Source of the DNA: an uncultured Prevotellaceae bacterium
GTDB taxonomy: Bacteria > Bacteroidota > Bacteroidia > Bacteroidales > Bacteroidaceae
Direction: 5' to 3'
DNA: 41,502 nt
NCBI GenBank assembly: GCA_900316975.1
Contig: ONFA01000040.1
Span: 1 to 41,502, forward strand
How positions within the stretch are numbered: position 1 is the stretch's first letter; each line of letters opens with the position of its first letter. The notes below the pieces were generated by a model. The model saw nothing but the letters and a program-made list of their open reading frames with translations, was not told the origin of the DNA and did no database searches. The translations under genes were made by a program, and so were the position numbers. Positions 8,101 to 16,580 of this stretch are shown one piece after another.

Positions 8101-8133
8101 ACCTTTTCTCAACTGTTTATGGGGAGTTGTACT

Positions 8134-8826
8134 CTACCCTATTCCCAATGTGAGGGAAAAGATGAGGACACAGATGTAGTTGAAGAAGATGATGGTCATG
8201 AAGGTGTCCATGTCGCTCTTCATGTAGCCGGTGGAGGTGAACTGCTCGGAGATATAGTTTTTCCTGTTGATGTGCGGATGCACAAAACGCTCCATGATCC
8301 AATAGAACAGGCAACCGAGGATGATGCCTACCGTGAAGCCCACACAGACGTCACCCAAATAGTGAACACCGAGGTAGAGACGGGTGAAGGTGGTGGTGAG
8401 CGACCAGAAGATGAGGGTGGCTGTCACTTTGGGACTGCGGAAGAGCCACGAGAGAAAGACGGCAACGCACATGGTGTTGCAGGCATGGCCAGAGAAGAAG
8501 CCGAAACGTCCGCCTCGGTAGTCGCGCACCACATCAACGAGATACATGAGTTGAGGGTCTTGCGTGGGACGCCAGCGTTCCACCATCGGTTTGACCAAGC
8601 CTGAGCAGATGCGGTCTGCCACGAAAATGAGCAGGGCTATGGTGACATAGACCATCACGGCTTCTCTCCAAGTGTTGTTCTTGAAGATGATGATGAGCAA
8701 CGTGATGATGACCAACGTCCATGAGAAGGTGTTGGTGACGGTGTACATCAGGTTGTCCCAGAAGAGGCTGTCGCTGCCGTTGATGGCAAGCGTGAGCTGA
8801 TGGTCAAGTTCGTTGAGCTCGTGCAT
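8134..8826 (-). CDS. PAP2-family membrane phosphatase
   Basis: 230 residues with five to six hydrophobic segments. The three PAP2 phosphatase signatures are present: KPMVERWRP (~79-87), FFSGHA (~110-115; the Ser-Gly-His core) and TRLYLGVHYLGDV (~143-155) containing the catalytic His and Asp. Family members dephosphorylate membrane lipid phosphates such as undecaprenyl pyrophosphate or phosphatidylglycerol phosphate; the exact substrate cannot be read from the sequence. It is the last gene of the - strand run and is separated from batE by 57 nt of short tandem repeats. Its 3' end faces the terminator of the + strand block. Confidence 0.88.
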   Translation of the reverse strand: MHELNELDHQLTLAINGSDSLFWDNLMYTVTNTFSWTLVIITLLIIIFKNNTWREAVMVYVTIALLIFVADRICSGLVKPMVERWRPTQDPQLMYLVDVVRDYRGGRFGFFSGHACNTMCVAVFLSWLFRSPKVTATLIFWSLTTTFTRLYLGVHYLGDVCVGFTVGIILGCLFYWIMERFVHPHINRKNYISEQFTSTGYMKSDMDTFMTIIFFNYICVLIFSLTLGIG

Positions 8827-8883
8827 TATGAAAGTTGACAGTTGAGAGTTGACAGTTGAGAGTTGACAGTTGACAGTTGAGAG
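8827..8883. repeat. AGTTGACAGTTGAGAGTTGACAG-type tandem repeats (leader of PAP2 gene)
   Basis: Alternating units of GTTGACA and GTTGAGA fill the whole spacer between batE and the PAP2 gene. The same style of repeat occurs in other spacers of this strand. Confidence 0.75.
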
Positions 8884-9639
8884 TTAGATGATTTCGAGGG
8901 CGTTGACGGGAATCCATCCCTGTTTGCCTTCTTCAAATTTCACTTCGAGCCATTCCTTCATCGAGCCATCGAGAATCTCGACTTTTGAGCCTTCGTGGAT
9001 GAGGAATAGGTCGGTGCTGGTCTCGCTGGGTGAACTCTTCACGGTGACCGAAGGTGCAAGGATGATGGCTGTGCTGCGATGGGTCAGGTCGGCATGTTGT
9101 GAGACGGCTGCCAAGTTGGCGATGATGACGATGACCAAGAGTATCATGGCACCATAAACGCCTGTCTTTCGCACTGTCAGTTGTGGCATGAACATATAAA
9201 GCAGCACACCGATGAGCATGAGGATGAAGGCGATGATGCCTAACATGGCCCATGCGTTGATGCTCATGCAGTTGGTCAGGTCGCGCCACCATGTGACGAA
9301 GAACATCTCGGAGGGGGGCACCACTTTGTCGATGGTCTTTCCTCGTGCCAGCGCGAGGTTGGCGCGGATGTCGGCATCGCCCGGGTCGAGCAGGATGGCA
9401 CGTTCGTAGTTGAGCACTGCCAAGGGTATCTCGTCCATCTTATAGTAGCAGTTGCCGAGGTTGTAATAGACCTCAGCCGCCACGCCTTCATTCTTCAGCA
9501 CTGCCTCGTAGGCTGCGGCTGCATCGCGGTACTGTTCTTTCTCGTAGAGGGCATCGGCTTCGGTCTTGGTGGCAGCGAAGGATGCAAGGAACGAGAAGGT
9601 GAAAATGAAGAGAAAGAATATCTTGGGGGCTGTCCGCAT
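8884..9639 (-). CDS. batE: BatE: TPR and SH3-like membrane protein of the aerotolerance operon
   Basis: 251 residues from the ATG at 9639. This start is preferred because MRTAPKIFFLFIFTFSFLAS is a clean signal peptide; the upstream ATG at 9681 would only add translated repeat DNA. Two to three TPR units follow (EADALYEKEQYRDAAAAYEA; AEVYYNLGNCYYKMDEIPLA; ALNYERAILLDPGDADIR). Then come two membrane segments (~128-147 and ~161-180) and a C-terminal SH3-like domain ending GKQGWIPVNALEII. This is the BatE architecture of the Bacteroides aerotolerance operon. Bat proteins are thought to form a periplasmic/inner membrane complex aiding oxidative or envelope stress tolerance; the mechanism is unclear. 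Confidence 0.88.
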   Translation of the reverse strand: MRTAPKIFFLFIFTFSFLASFAATKTEADALYEKEQYRDAAAAYEAVLKNEGVAAEVYYNLGNCYYKMDEIPLAVLNYERAILLDPGDADIRANLALARGKTIDKVVPPSEMFFVTWWRDLTNCMSINAWAMLGIIAFILMLIGVLLYMFMPQLTVRKTGVYGAMILLVIVIIANLAAVSQHADLTHRSTAIILAPSVTVKSSPSETSTDLFLIHEGSKVEILDGSMKEWLEVKFEEGKQGWIPVNALEII

Positions 9640-9677
9640 GGCAAATTGCAAATTGTCAATGGTCAAATGGTAAATCT

Positions 9678-11531
9678 TCATAGGTTGTCCTCCATTTTGC
9701 TGATGGCACTGATGGCGCTGTTATAGACGTTTTCCATGTTCTCATTCACATCGCCTGGCGCATAACGTGCAAATTCACAGTCGTTGAGCACTTTCATGAA
9801 TTGCTGTATCTGTTCGTCGGGCACTTGTCGGGATGTGAGGGATTGTTCGATATTCTCTTTGTTCAGCGACTCTTGCGACATGTTGAACTTGTCGCCCACA
9901 TAGCCCCAGAGGGCACGGAGCACTTCGTCATAGAATCGGCTGGTGTCGTGACTGTCAAGGAGTTTCTTGGCGGTCTTCATTCTGCGGAGTGCCACCTTGT
10001 TGGCTTTCCTGCCACGAGAGAGTGCCACATTGGCGTTGGCTTTCATCTGCTTGCGACCCAGCACGATGACCATCACGAACAGAAGCAATGGCAAGAGATA
10101 GGCTGCAAGATATTTCCATGTGCCAAAGAAGGTGTCGCCGGGTTGATGCAGTTCCACCTCACCCTGCTTGATGAAGCGGATGTCTTGGTTCAACTGCTGC
10201 ACATCTTGTTGCTGACCGCTATAGTTGGAGACGCTCTGAGCGGAACCGCCCTTGCCCTTATTGACCTTCAACGTGTATGCCTCGGTCTTGAGCGTCTTGT
10301 ATGAACGGGATTCGGTGTCGAAATAGATGAAGTCGGCGGCAGGAATTTCGTAGGTGCCTGCATGACGAGGTACAAACAGGTACTCAAAATCTTTTGTTCC
10401 AGCCAATCCGGAACGGGTGAGTTGGAAGTTGTCGTTCACTTTGGCGTCGTAGGTCTCAAAGTCTTTTGGGAACTGTACATCGGGAGTGGAGATGAGTTTC
10501 ATGTTACCACTACCCTTCACGCTGATTCTCAGGGTGACAGCCTCGTTGGCATCCACCTCTTTCGTGCTGATGCTGGAAGAAACGGAGAAGTGTCCTACTG
10601 CACCTGAGAAGCCTTCGGGCTTGCTGGGCAACGGAGAGACATTGATGGTGAGGGTCGGTGTGGTGATTTTGCGCTTCACTTCGGTGTAGCCGCTCTGTCC
10701 GTTGAAGAATGCCTCGAAGGGGTCGAGGTTGCGGTTGCGGGTGATGACCACTCCTTCGTAGGTGATGGAGGGGATGGTCAGTTTGCCTGATTTCTGCGGG
10801 AAGAGAAGGTATTGGCTCCACACCACTGAACGGTAGTTTCTGCCATTATACTGTTCAAGGGAGAACTCCTTGGTGCGCGGAAGCGGGATTTCCTGAATCT
10901 GGAAACCGTCGAGCGTAGGGAGTTTTCCATCTAATTGGGTCAAATCGACCAGCGTGTAAATCTTGTAGGTCAACAAGATTGCCTCCTGTTCGTGAACTGT
11001 CGTGCGTGAAGCAGTTGCCGTCATGAAGAGGTCTTTGGCTGAGATGGTGGGCGATGCGGATGCAGCAGGTGCTGAGGATTGACGCCCTCCCCCATAATTG
11101 CCGCCACCGCCTCCATTGGCACCTCCGCCACTGGATGAACCACCTGCACCGCCAGACAGGACTCTCACCTGCACGGGCTTGGACTTCACCACCTTGCCAT
11201 CTACATGCACACTAGCACTGCCGATGGTGTATGTGCCAGGAGCCTCGGCAAGAAGCACATAGGTGTAGATGATACTGCTGCTTTGCGAGGTGCGTCCGTT
11301 GATCATCTGGAAACTGCTCTGCGAAGAGGTGGCTGGTCCGTAGATGACCTCGAAGCCCTTAAAGTCGGGCGCACTGAAACCTGACACATTCTGTGTGTTG
11401 ACCGTGAACTGCACCCTGAACTTGCCACCTGCTTCGACGGTGGACGGTGCTGAGGCACGGAAGGACACTTCGTCAGCCCATACGCTGACGGAGAGGAACA
11501 CCAATACTATGATATGTATAAGCCGTTTCAT
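9678..11531 (-). CDS. batD: BatD: large periplasmic/membrane protein of the aerotolerance operon
   Basis: 617 residues from the ATG at 11531. An in-frame TTG at 11540 is less likely, because the ATG sits 2 nt after the batC stop and begins the signal peptide MKRLIHIIVLVFLSVSVWA. Repeated Ig-like beta segments (SFRASAPSTVEAGGKFRVQF; ITTPTLTINVSPLP; EAVTLRISVKGSGNMK) match the BatD oxygen-tolerance family. A glycine-rich linker lies at ~128-150. A membrane segment (YLLPLLLFVMVIVL) near ~475-490 is followed by a cytoplasmic helical tail of ~125 residues. It is co-transcribed with batC and batE. Confidence 0.92.
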   Translation of the reverse strand: MKRLIHIIVLVFLSVSVWADEVSFRASAPSTVEAGGKFRVQFTVNTQNVSGFSAPDFKGFEVIYGPATSSQSSFQMINGRTSQSSSIIYTYVLLAEAPGTYTIGSASVHVDGKVVKSKPVQVRVLSGGAGGSSSGGGANGGGGGNYGGGRQSSAPAASASPTISAKDLFMTATASRTTVHEQEAILLTYKIYTLVDLTQLDGKLPTLDGFQIQEIPLPRTKEFSLEQYNGRNYRSVVWSQYLLFPQKSGKLTIPSITYEGVVITRNRNLDPFEAFFNGQSGYTEVKRKITTPTLTINVSPLPSKPEGFSGAVGHFSVSSSISTKEVDANEAVTLRISVKGSGNMKLISTPDVQFPKDFETYDAKVNDNFQLTRSGLAGTKDFEYLFVPRHAGTYEIPAADFIYFDTESRSYKTLKTEAYTLKVNKGKGGSAQSVSNYSGQQQDVQQLNQDIRFIKQGEVELHQPGDTFFGTWKYLAAYLLPLLLFVMVIVLGRKQMKANANVALSRGRKANKVALRRMKTAKKLLDSHDTSRFYDEVLRALWGYVGDKFNMSQESLNKENIEQSLTSRQVPDEQIQQFMKVLNDCEFARYAPGDVNENMENVYNSAISAISKMEDNL

Positions 11532-11533
11532 TG

Positions 11534-12295
11534 TTACCAATCCTTCTCTAAACTACGACGTCTATTGTTCTGATGCTTATTGACCTTGCGCTGCACACCT
11601 TTCTCGTCCTGCTGTGCGGAGTTGAGGAGTTGTTCGGCGGCTTGGTCGCTCATTTCATCTTTCTTTTGTTCGGGTTGAGGTTGCTGCTGTTGCTGCTGCT
11701 TGTCCTCATCCTTCTTCTGCTGGTCTTGCTTCTGCTGATCTTGTTTCTGCTGCTGCTTGTCCTGATCCTGCTTGTCCTTGTTCTTGTCGTCGTTACCGCC
11801 ACCTCCGTTCTGGTTCTGCTGGTCTTGGTTCTTTTTCAACTGATGCTGAGCCATCGCCAAGTTGTAGCGGGTTTCGTCATCTTCGGGGTTGCAGCGCAAG
11901 GAACTCTTGTAGAACTCAACGGCACGTTGGAAGGCAGACACGGCATTGCCGCCTTGCTGACGGGATGCAGCCATGCCTTGTGCGTACCAGATGTTGCCCA
12001 TATTGTGGAAGTTACGAGCCTTGCGCAGGGGATCATTCGTACCGATGGAGTCAGCCTTTTTGTAGTTTTCGAAAGCGGTAGAGTCCTTCATCTGCATCAC
12101 GTAGGCATTGCCCAGATTGTAGTAGCCCTCGAAAGTGGGGGCTTTGGCAATGGATTTCAGATACATGGTCTCCGCTTTGTCGTATTGCTTCTCACGATAA
12201 GCCTTGTTGCCCATGCGAATGAAGTCGCGGGCACTCTGTGCCATCATCGGCAGCACAAATATCATCAATAATATGCTAAAAATCAGTCTCTTCAT
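11534..12295 (-). CDS. batC: BatC: TPR protein with Gln/Lys-rich tail
   Basis: 253 residues: signal peptide MKRLIFSILLMIFVLPMMAQ, then TPR units from ~21 to 155 (FIRMGNKAYREKQYDKAETM; FEGYYNLGNAYVMQMKDSTA; NFHNMGNIWYAQG; DDETRYNLAMAQHQLKK). A low-complexity tail of K, Q, D and G follows (~160-215), then a basic C-terminus. This is the BatC layout. The protein is probably periplasmic, acting as a scaffold for the other Bat proteins. The tail is encoded by CTG/TTG-rich repeats, and the antisense strand of this segment therefore contains a long Leu-rich ORF that is not a gene. It starts 1 nt downstream of batB. Confidence 0.92.
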   Translation of the reverse strand: MKRLIFSILLMIFVLPMMAQSARDFIRMGNKAYREKQYDKAETMYLKSIAKAPTFEGYYNLGNAYVMQMKDSTAFENYKKADSIGTNDPLRKARNFHNMGNIWYAQGMAASRQQGGNAVSAFQRAVEFYKSSLRCNPEDDETRYNLAMAQHQLKKNQDQQNQNGGGGNDDKNKDKQDQDKQQQKQDQQKQDQQKKDEDKQQQQQQPQPEQKKDEMSDQAAEQLLNSAQQDEKGVQRKVNKHQNNRRRSLEKDW

Positions 12296-12296
12296 C

Positions 12297-13319
12297 TCAC
12301 TTGAAAAGTTTGAATTTCGTTAACACATGATTCTTTCTCTCCATGATGCAGAACTCTACGACCAGCACGATGAACAGCAGCAAGGCTACTGCCACGAACT
12401 GCTCGTCGTATTCGGAGTACATCGACTGGGAGATGTCTTCTTTCTGCATCTTCTCTATTTCCTTTTCCAAAAGCGACTGCGCCAGATTGGTCTGGTCCAC
12501 ATGGATGTACATGCCACCGCCAGCCTGTGCGATGTTCTTGCCTATCTGCTCGTTCAGTTTGGTGGTCACCACGTTGCCCGAAAGGTCTTTCTTGAAAGAG
12601 CCGTCGCTCATCGGGATGGGTCCACCCTGCTCGGTGCCGACCGAGAGAACGAAAATCTGAATGCCTTCCTTATGCGCTTCCTTGGCTGCTTCGATAGCAC
12701 CATCTTCGTTGTCTTCAGCATCGGTGATGAGGATGAGTGCCCGCCCCACATTGACATCGGCTTTCTTGGAAAAACCTGCCGTGGCACGGGTAATCGCCTC
12801 TGCCACATTGGTTCCCTGAATGGAGATGGTGGCTGGATTCAGTTGGTCGAGAAACATCTTGGCTGACACATAGTCGCTGGTCATGGGCAACAGGGTGATG
12901 GCGCTTCCAGCAAATGCCACCAAACCCACTTTATCTTCATCGAACTGCTCAATGAGTTTGCTGACAATCATCTTTGACTTGTCCAAGCGACTGGGACTCA
13001 CATCCTGGCAGAGCATCGAGTTGGACACATCGACTGCTATCGCCACTTCGATGCCCGAACGCTTCACTTCTTCGTTCCGTGTGCCAAACTGAGGACGTGC
13101 CAACACCACTGCCAATAATCCTAATGCCACCATCAGCAAGGCAAACTTGACGTGACGGCGCATAGGTGACACATCGGGCATCAGGCTACGCATCAGTTCT
13201 GGGTCACCGAACACCTTGATTTGCTTCTTCATCCTGTATTGCACCAGCACATACACAGCTGTAAGCAACGGAATGAGAATCAACAGATACAAATATATGG
13301 GACTTGCAAATCTAAACAC
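12297..13319 (-). CDS. batB: BatB: membrane-anchored von Willebrand factor A protein
   Basis: 340 residues beginning at a GTG (13317-13319); no upstream in-frame ATG exists before a stop, and MFRFASPIYLYLLILIPLL is the usual family start. Two N-terminal membrane segments (~8-25, 58-75) precede a VWA domain with an intact MIDAS: DVSNS at 97-101, and LITDAEDNED further on. A C-terminal membrane segment lies near ~310-330. VWA domains bind partners through a Mg2+ ion; partners here are probably BatA and the periplasmic Bat proteins. It is separated from batA by 39 nt of AT-rich repeat. Confidence 0.93.
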   Translation of the reverse strand: MFRFASPIYLYLLILIPLLTAVYVLVQYRMKKQIKVFGDPELMRSLMPDVSPMRRHVKFALLMVALGLLAVVLARPQFGTRNEEVKRSGIEVAIAVDVSNSMLCQDVSPSRLDKSKMIVSKLIEQFDEDKVGLVAFAGSAITLLPMTSDYVSAKMFLDQLNPATISIQGTNVAEAITRATAGFSKKADVNVGRALILITDAEDNEDGAIEAAKEAHKEGIQIFVLSVGTEQGGPIPMSDGSFKKDLSGNVVTTKLNEQIGKNIAQAGGGMYIHVDQTNLAQSLLEKEIEKMQKEDISQSMYSEYDEQFVAVALLLFIVLVVEFCIMERKNHVLTKFKLFK

Positions 13320-13320
13320 C

Positions 13321-13358
13321 TTAGTAATTTACTATTTGACAATTTACAATTTATTATT
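13321..13358. repeat. AT-rich TTTACAATTT-type repeat between batA and batB
   Basis: Short spacer with TTTACTATTTGACAATTTAC-like units. The same family recurs at 9640-9677, 22275-22368 and 23000-23098. Confidence 0.65.
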
Positions 13359-14348
13359 TTAGGGTAATCTCTTCAGCACCACTGTCCTCAACAGAATCTC
13401 CAACAAAAGCACCACGAAGGCGGCGATGGCGAAGGGCTGATAGAGTTCTCCGCGACGGCTGAACTGCTTGACGTTGAACTTCGTGCGTTCCATCTTGTCG
13501 ATGTCTTGATAGATGGCATCCAGTTCGGCGTTCTTTTGGGCACGGAAATACTGACCGCCTGTCTCGGTGGAGATTTTCGTCATGGTCTGCTCATCTATCT
13601 CCACGGGCAACATCGCCGTGCCGCCTGTCGGCAGCGGATAAGGAGCCATACCGTTCCGCCCGATGCCAATGGTATAGATGCGAATGCCGTATTTCTTGGC
13701 AATTTCAGCAGCGGTCTGCGGAGAGATGTTGCCTGAGTTGTTCACACCATCGGTCAGAAGGATGATGACCTTCGACTTCGCCTGACTCTCTTTCAAACGG
13801 AGAATGGCGTTCATGATGCCATCGCCAATGGCTGTACCATCGTCGATGATGCCACGGGCTGCCATGTTGCAATCCACACTATTGTAGAGATTCATCAGCA
13901 CCGTGTGGTCGGTCGTAAGTGGACACTGGGTGTAAGCCTCACCTGCAAACATGGTGAGACCCATATTGTCGTTCGGACGTTTCTCTATGAACCTTTGTGC
14001 TATTTCCTTCAGTGCCTCCACGCGGTTTGGCTTGAAGTCTTGCGCCAACATGGACGTTGACACATCGACTGCCAACATGATGTCAATGCCCTCCACATCG
14101 GTGTTGCTCCACGAATGCCTGCTTTGTGGGCGTGCCAAGATGCACACCACCAACGACATCAAGATGAGTCGCAACAAGAAGGGCATGTGCATCAGATAGA
14201 GACGGAACGTCTTGGGCACCTTCACATATTTAGTCGTGTCAGGCACCTTTAACGAAGGCAGGCTCTGCTTGAACCGCAGGACATACCACACGATGTATGG
14301 CACGAGCACCAACAGCAATAAGAAGAATAAAGGATTCTTAAACTCCAT
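13359..14348 (-). CDS. batA: BatA: membrane-anchored von Willebrand factor A protein
   Basis: 329 residues: N-terminal membrane segments at ~6-23 and ~58-73, a VWA domain with MIDAS DVSTS at 95-99 and LLTDGVNNSG later, and a C-terminal membrane segment (FAIAAFVVLLLEILL). It is paralogous to BatB and forms the two-VWA pair typical of the operon. The 197 nt upstream of its start (14349-14544) carry a telomere-like repeat tract and a palindrome but no obvious promoter, so it is probably read from the moxR promoter region. Confidence 0.93.
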   Translation of the reverse strand: MEFKNPLFFLLLLVLVPYIVWYVLRFKQSLPSLKVPDTTKYVKVPKTFRLYLMHMPFLLRLILMSLVVCILARPQSRHSWSNTDVEGIDIMLAVDVSTSMLAQDFKPNRVEALKEIAQRFIEKRPNDNMGLTMFAGEAYTQCPLTTDHTVLMNLYNSVDCNMAARGIIDDGTAIGDGIMNAILRLKESQAKSKVIILLTDGVNNSGNISPQTAAEIAKKYGIRIYTIGIGRNGMAPYPLPTGGTAMLPVEIDEQTMTKISTETGGQYFRAQKNAELDAIYQDIDKMERTKFNVKQFSRRGELYQPFAIAAFVVLLLEILLRTVVLKRLP

Positions 14349-14381
14349 CTTATATGATCTCTATATTCTAATTTCTTTTTA

Positions 14382-14430
14382 TAACTTTAACCCTAACCTT
14401 AACCCTAACTTTAACCTTAACGCTAACCTT
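14382..14430. repeat. Degenerate TTAACCCTAACC tract (batA leader)
   Basis: About eight degenerate hexamers of the form TAACCC/TAACCT/TAACTT. On the transcribed strand it reads as GGTTAGGGTTAAAG-like sequence just ahead of batA. It resembles eukaryotic telomere repeats by composition only. Confidence 0.75.
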
Positions 14431-14508
14431 TTCCAACTCACATCCCGCATGGTTCTCTCCATTACGGGGAAGATATTCGCAGGACAAAGTGGGTCTTTTA
14501 ACTCTTCT

Positions 14509-14525
14509 CTCCCCCCTTGGGGGAG
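14509..14525. repeat. CTCCCCC-CTT-GGGGGAG palindrome
   Basis: Perfect 7-bp stem with a 3-nt loop, 20 nt downstream of the stop of the 360-aa gene. No T-run follows on either strand, so it is not a standard terminator. It is similar in style to the insert in the primase gene at 4892-5030. Confidence 0.55.
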
Positions 14526-14544
14526 TTGGAGAGGGCTCTCACCC

Positions 14545-15627
14545 CTACAACGTCAACATATAAATTCTATACCCTACAAATACCAGCACGCCAAGCAGTA
14601 CAAGACTTGCCACGATGATGCTTCCGATGAGTGTCCATTTAGCAATTTTCGAGCGCTTTTCCTCGACCACAATCACTTCGGGCTGCGGCTTCTGTTCTGG
14701 CTCTTCTATCTTGGTCTGGTTGATGTACTCTATCGCATTCACCAGATTGCGGTCATTCTCGTTGATGAGGGTGCTGTACTTCGCAAACTTCACGAGGTCT
14801 GCCGTCTGGAAGAGTTCGCGCAACTCGTTGATGGCATCTTCGTCATTCACTTCCTGCAGATGCTGGATGATCTCGTAGGAGGTCATCTCCATCGCATTGA
14901 AACCATAGCGTTCCTTGATGTAGTTACGCAGAGTATCTGTCAGTTGCGTATAATATTCCTTCGAGTCTTCACTCTGCCATATCTTCTCCTCCTTGATTTG
15001 CTCAATCTTCTGCATTGCCACTTTGTGAGGAGGTTGACGCTTCTTGTTGCGGATACGTCGGATGATGGGTTTGTTGGTCTTCAGACGATAAATCACATAC
15101 CCCAACAGACCGCCAATGAGCAGTGCCAAGATACAGAACCACATGACTTCTCGCCATTCTGCCCAATCGAAGGGAGGAGCCAACTCCTCTTTGATGCCGA
15201 AGATGCTGTCGCCATGAAGTGTGTCAATCTCAAAGGTCAACACTTTCAATGCCAATTTTTTTGAGTGGTATTCCTTTCCATCCACCTTCACGTCCATGTC
15301 TGGCATCAGATAGAGCGCAGAATCAAATGAAGTGAAATAGTAGCGACGGGAGAGCATCATGCGTTTACCGTCGTTCAGAAGGCTGGTGTCGGTCTTCTCG
15401 GCACGAACAAATTCAATGCCCGGAACCACCTGCTGCAGGGAGTCCCATTCAGGCAGTTCCACGTTCGATTTGGCACTGGCACTCACCTCCAGAGTCATGC
15501 CGATGCGCTGGCCGATATAGATGCCAGCTGAGTCTAATTTTGCATCTACCGTCACTTGAGCATTTGCTTTCACAAAACACATCAAGCAGCAGATTGTCAG
15601 TATTCTATAAATATTCAATATTCTCAT
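14545..15627 (-). CDS. Bat operon membrane protein of unknown function (360 aa)
   Basis: Signal peptide (~1-24, MRILNIYRILTICCLMCFVK), a periplasmic beta-rich region resembling the first domain of BatD (VTVDAKLDSAGIYIGQRIGM), a membrane segment (~165-183, WFCILALLIGGLLGYVIY), and a cytoplasmic helical domain (QLTDTLRNYIKERYGFNAME). A C-terminal membrane segment follows (~335-356). Proteins of this size and layout sit between the DUF58 gene and batA in Bacteroidetes operons. A role in the Bat membrane complex is inferred from position and architecture. Confidence 0.8.
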   Translation of the reverse strand: MRILNIYRILTICCLMCFVKANAQVTVDAKLDSAGIYIGQRIGMTLEVSASAKSNVELPEWDSLQQVVPGIEFVRAEKTDTSLLNDGKRMMLSRRYYFTSFDSALYLMPDMDVKVDGKEYHSKKLALKVLTFEIDTLHGDSIFGIKEELAPPFDWAEWREVMWFCILALLIGGLLGYVIYRLKTNKPIIRRIRNKKRQPPHKVAMQKIEQIKEEKIWQSEDSKEYYTQLTDTLRNYIKERYGFNAMEMTSYEIIQHLQEVNDEDAINELRELFQTADLVKFAKYSTLINENDRNLVNAIEYINQTKIEEPEQKPQPEVIVVEEKRSKIAKWTLIGSIIVASLVLLGVLVFVGYRIYMLTL

Positions 15628-15660
15628 TCTTAAACTCTAACCTCTCAACTCCAAACTACA

Positions 15661-16530
15661 CTAACTTCTCCGTCTGAACAGATTCATCAATGCTTTGACA
15701 TAGTCTTCGTCTGTCCTCACTGAGATGTTGTCGATATTCGACTTCGTAAAGGCGTTCTTCAACCAAGACTGATGCGTCACCCACCATTCGTGGTGAGCAC
15801 GACGTACGGCGCTGGAAGAGGTGTCGATGAAGGTTTCCCCTCCCGTCTCTGCATCCAGCATCTTCACGATACCAACGTCGGGCAGTTCCACCATGCGGCG
15901 GTCGTAAATCTGCAACGCCACCACATCGTGACGGCTGTTGGCGATGGTCAATTGGTTCTTGTAGTCCTTTGTGTCGAAGAAGTCACTCAACAGAAAGACT
16001 GTGCAACGCTTCTTGATGGCGTTGGTCATGAACTCTACCGCCTGCCCCACATCCGTCTTCTGACTTTCTGGTTGGAAAGTGAGCAGTTCTCTGATAATGA
16101 AGAGGATGTGCTTCCTACCCTTCTTCGGAGGAATGAACTTCTCCACCTTATCAGAGAAGAAAATCACACCAATCTTATCGTTGTTCTGAATGGCAGAAAA
16201 CGCCAAGGTGGCAGCAATTTCGGTGAGCAACTGTCGCTTGGTCTGTGTCTGCGTACCGAAATCCAACGAACCGGACACATCGACCAGCAGCATCACTGTC
16301 AACTCACGTTCCTCTTCAAAGATCTTCACGAAAGGTTTTCCGAAACGTGCAGTCACATTCCAGTCGATGTCGCGAACATCATCACCATACTGATATTCAC
16401 GCACTTCACTGAATGCCATACCTCTACCCTTGAAGGCGGAGTGATACTCGCCTGCAAAGATATTGTTCGAGAGTCCTTTGGTCTTGATCTCGATTTTCCT
16501 GACCTTCTGTAAAAGTTCCTCAGTTTCCAT
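15661..16530 (-). CDS. DUF58 / VWA-like protein
   Basis: 289 residues. The DUF58 core GDDVRDIDWNVTARFGKPF (49-67) is followed by FEEERELTVMLLVDVSGSLD, with a MIDAS-like DVSGS at 84-88. There is no membrane segment, so it is cytoplasmic. DUF58 proteins pair with MoxR ATPases, which lie immediately upstream here. They are thought to act as a chaperone pair for assembly or activation of partner proteins, here probably BatA/B. It is separated from moxR by 50 nt of AGTT-type repeats. Confidence 0.9.
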   Translation of the reverse strand: METEELLQKVRKIEIKTKGLSNNIFAGEYHSAFKGRGMAFSEVREYQYGDDVRDIDWNVTARFGKPFVKIFEEERELTVMLLVDVSGSLDFGTQTQTKRQLLTEIAATLAFSAIQNNDKIGVIFFSDKVEKFIPPKKGRKHILFIIRELLTFQPESQKTDVGQAVEFMTNAIKKRCTVFLLSDFFDTKDYKNQLTIANSRHDVVALQIYDRRMVELPDVGIVKMLDAETGGETFIDTSSSAVRRAHHEWWVTHQSWLKNAFTKSNIDNISVRTDEDYVKALMNLFRRRS

Positions 16531-16580
16531 CCCAACATTTATAACTTAACTGTCAACTATCAACTGTCACCTGTCAACCA
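16531..16580. repeat. CAACTGTCAACT-type repeats (DUF58 leader)
   Basis: Spacer with TAACTGTCAACTATCAACTG-like units. It is the same family as 8827-8883 and fills the gap between moxR and the DUF58 gene. Confidence 0.7.

Noticed and set aside
11573..12271. 232-aa Leu/Val-rich ORF on the + strand
   Set aside because: Antisense of batC, caused by CAG/CAA-rich Gln codons; the apparent membrane protein is an artefact.
14382..14430. Telomere repeats
   Set aside because: Degenerate, short and in the middle of a bacterial operon; one of several similar leader repeats.
14212..15264. 350-aa + strand ORF
   Set aside because: Antisense to batA and the 360-aa Bat operon gene and crosses the repeat tract; no domain.
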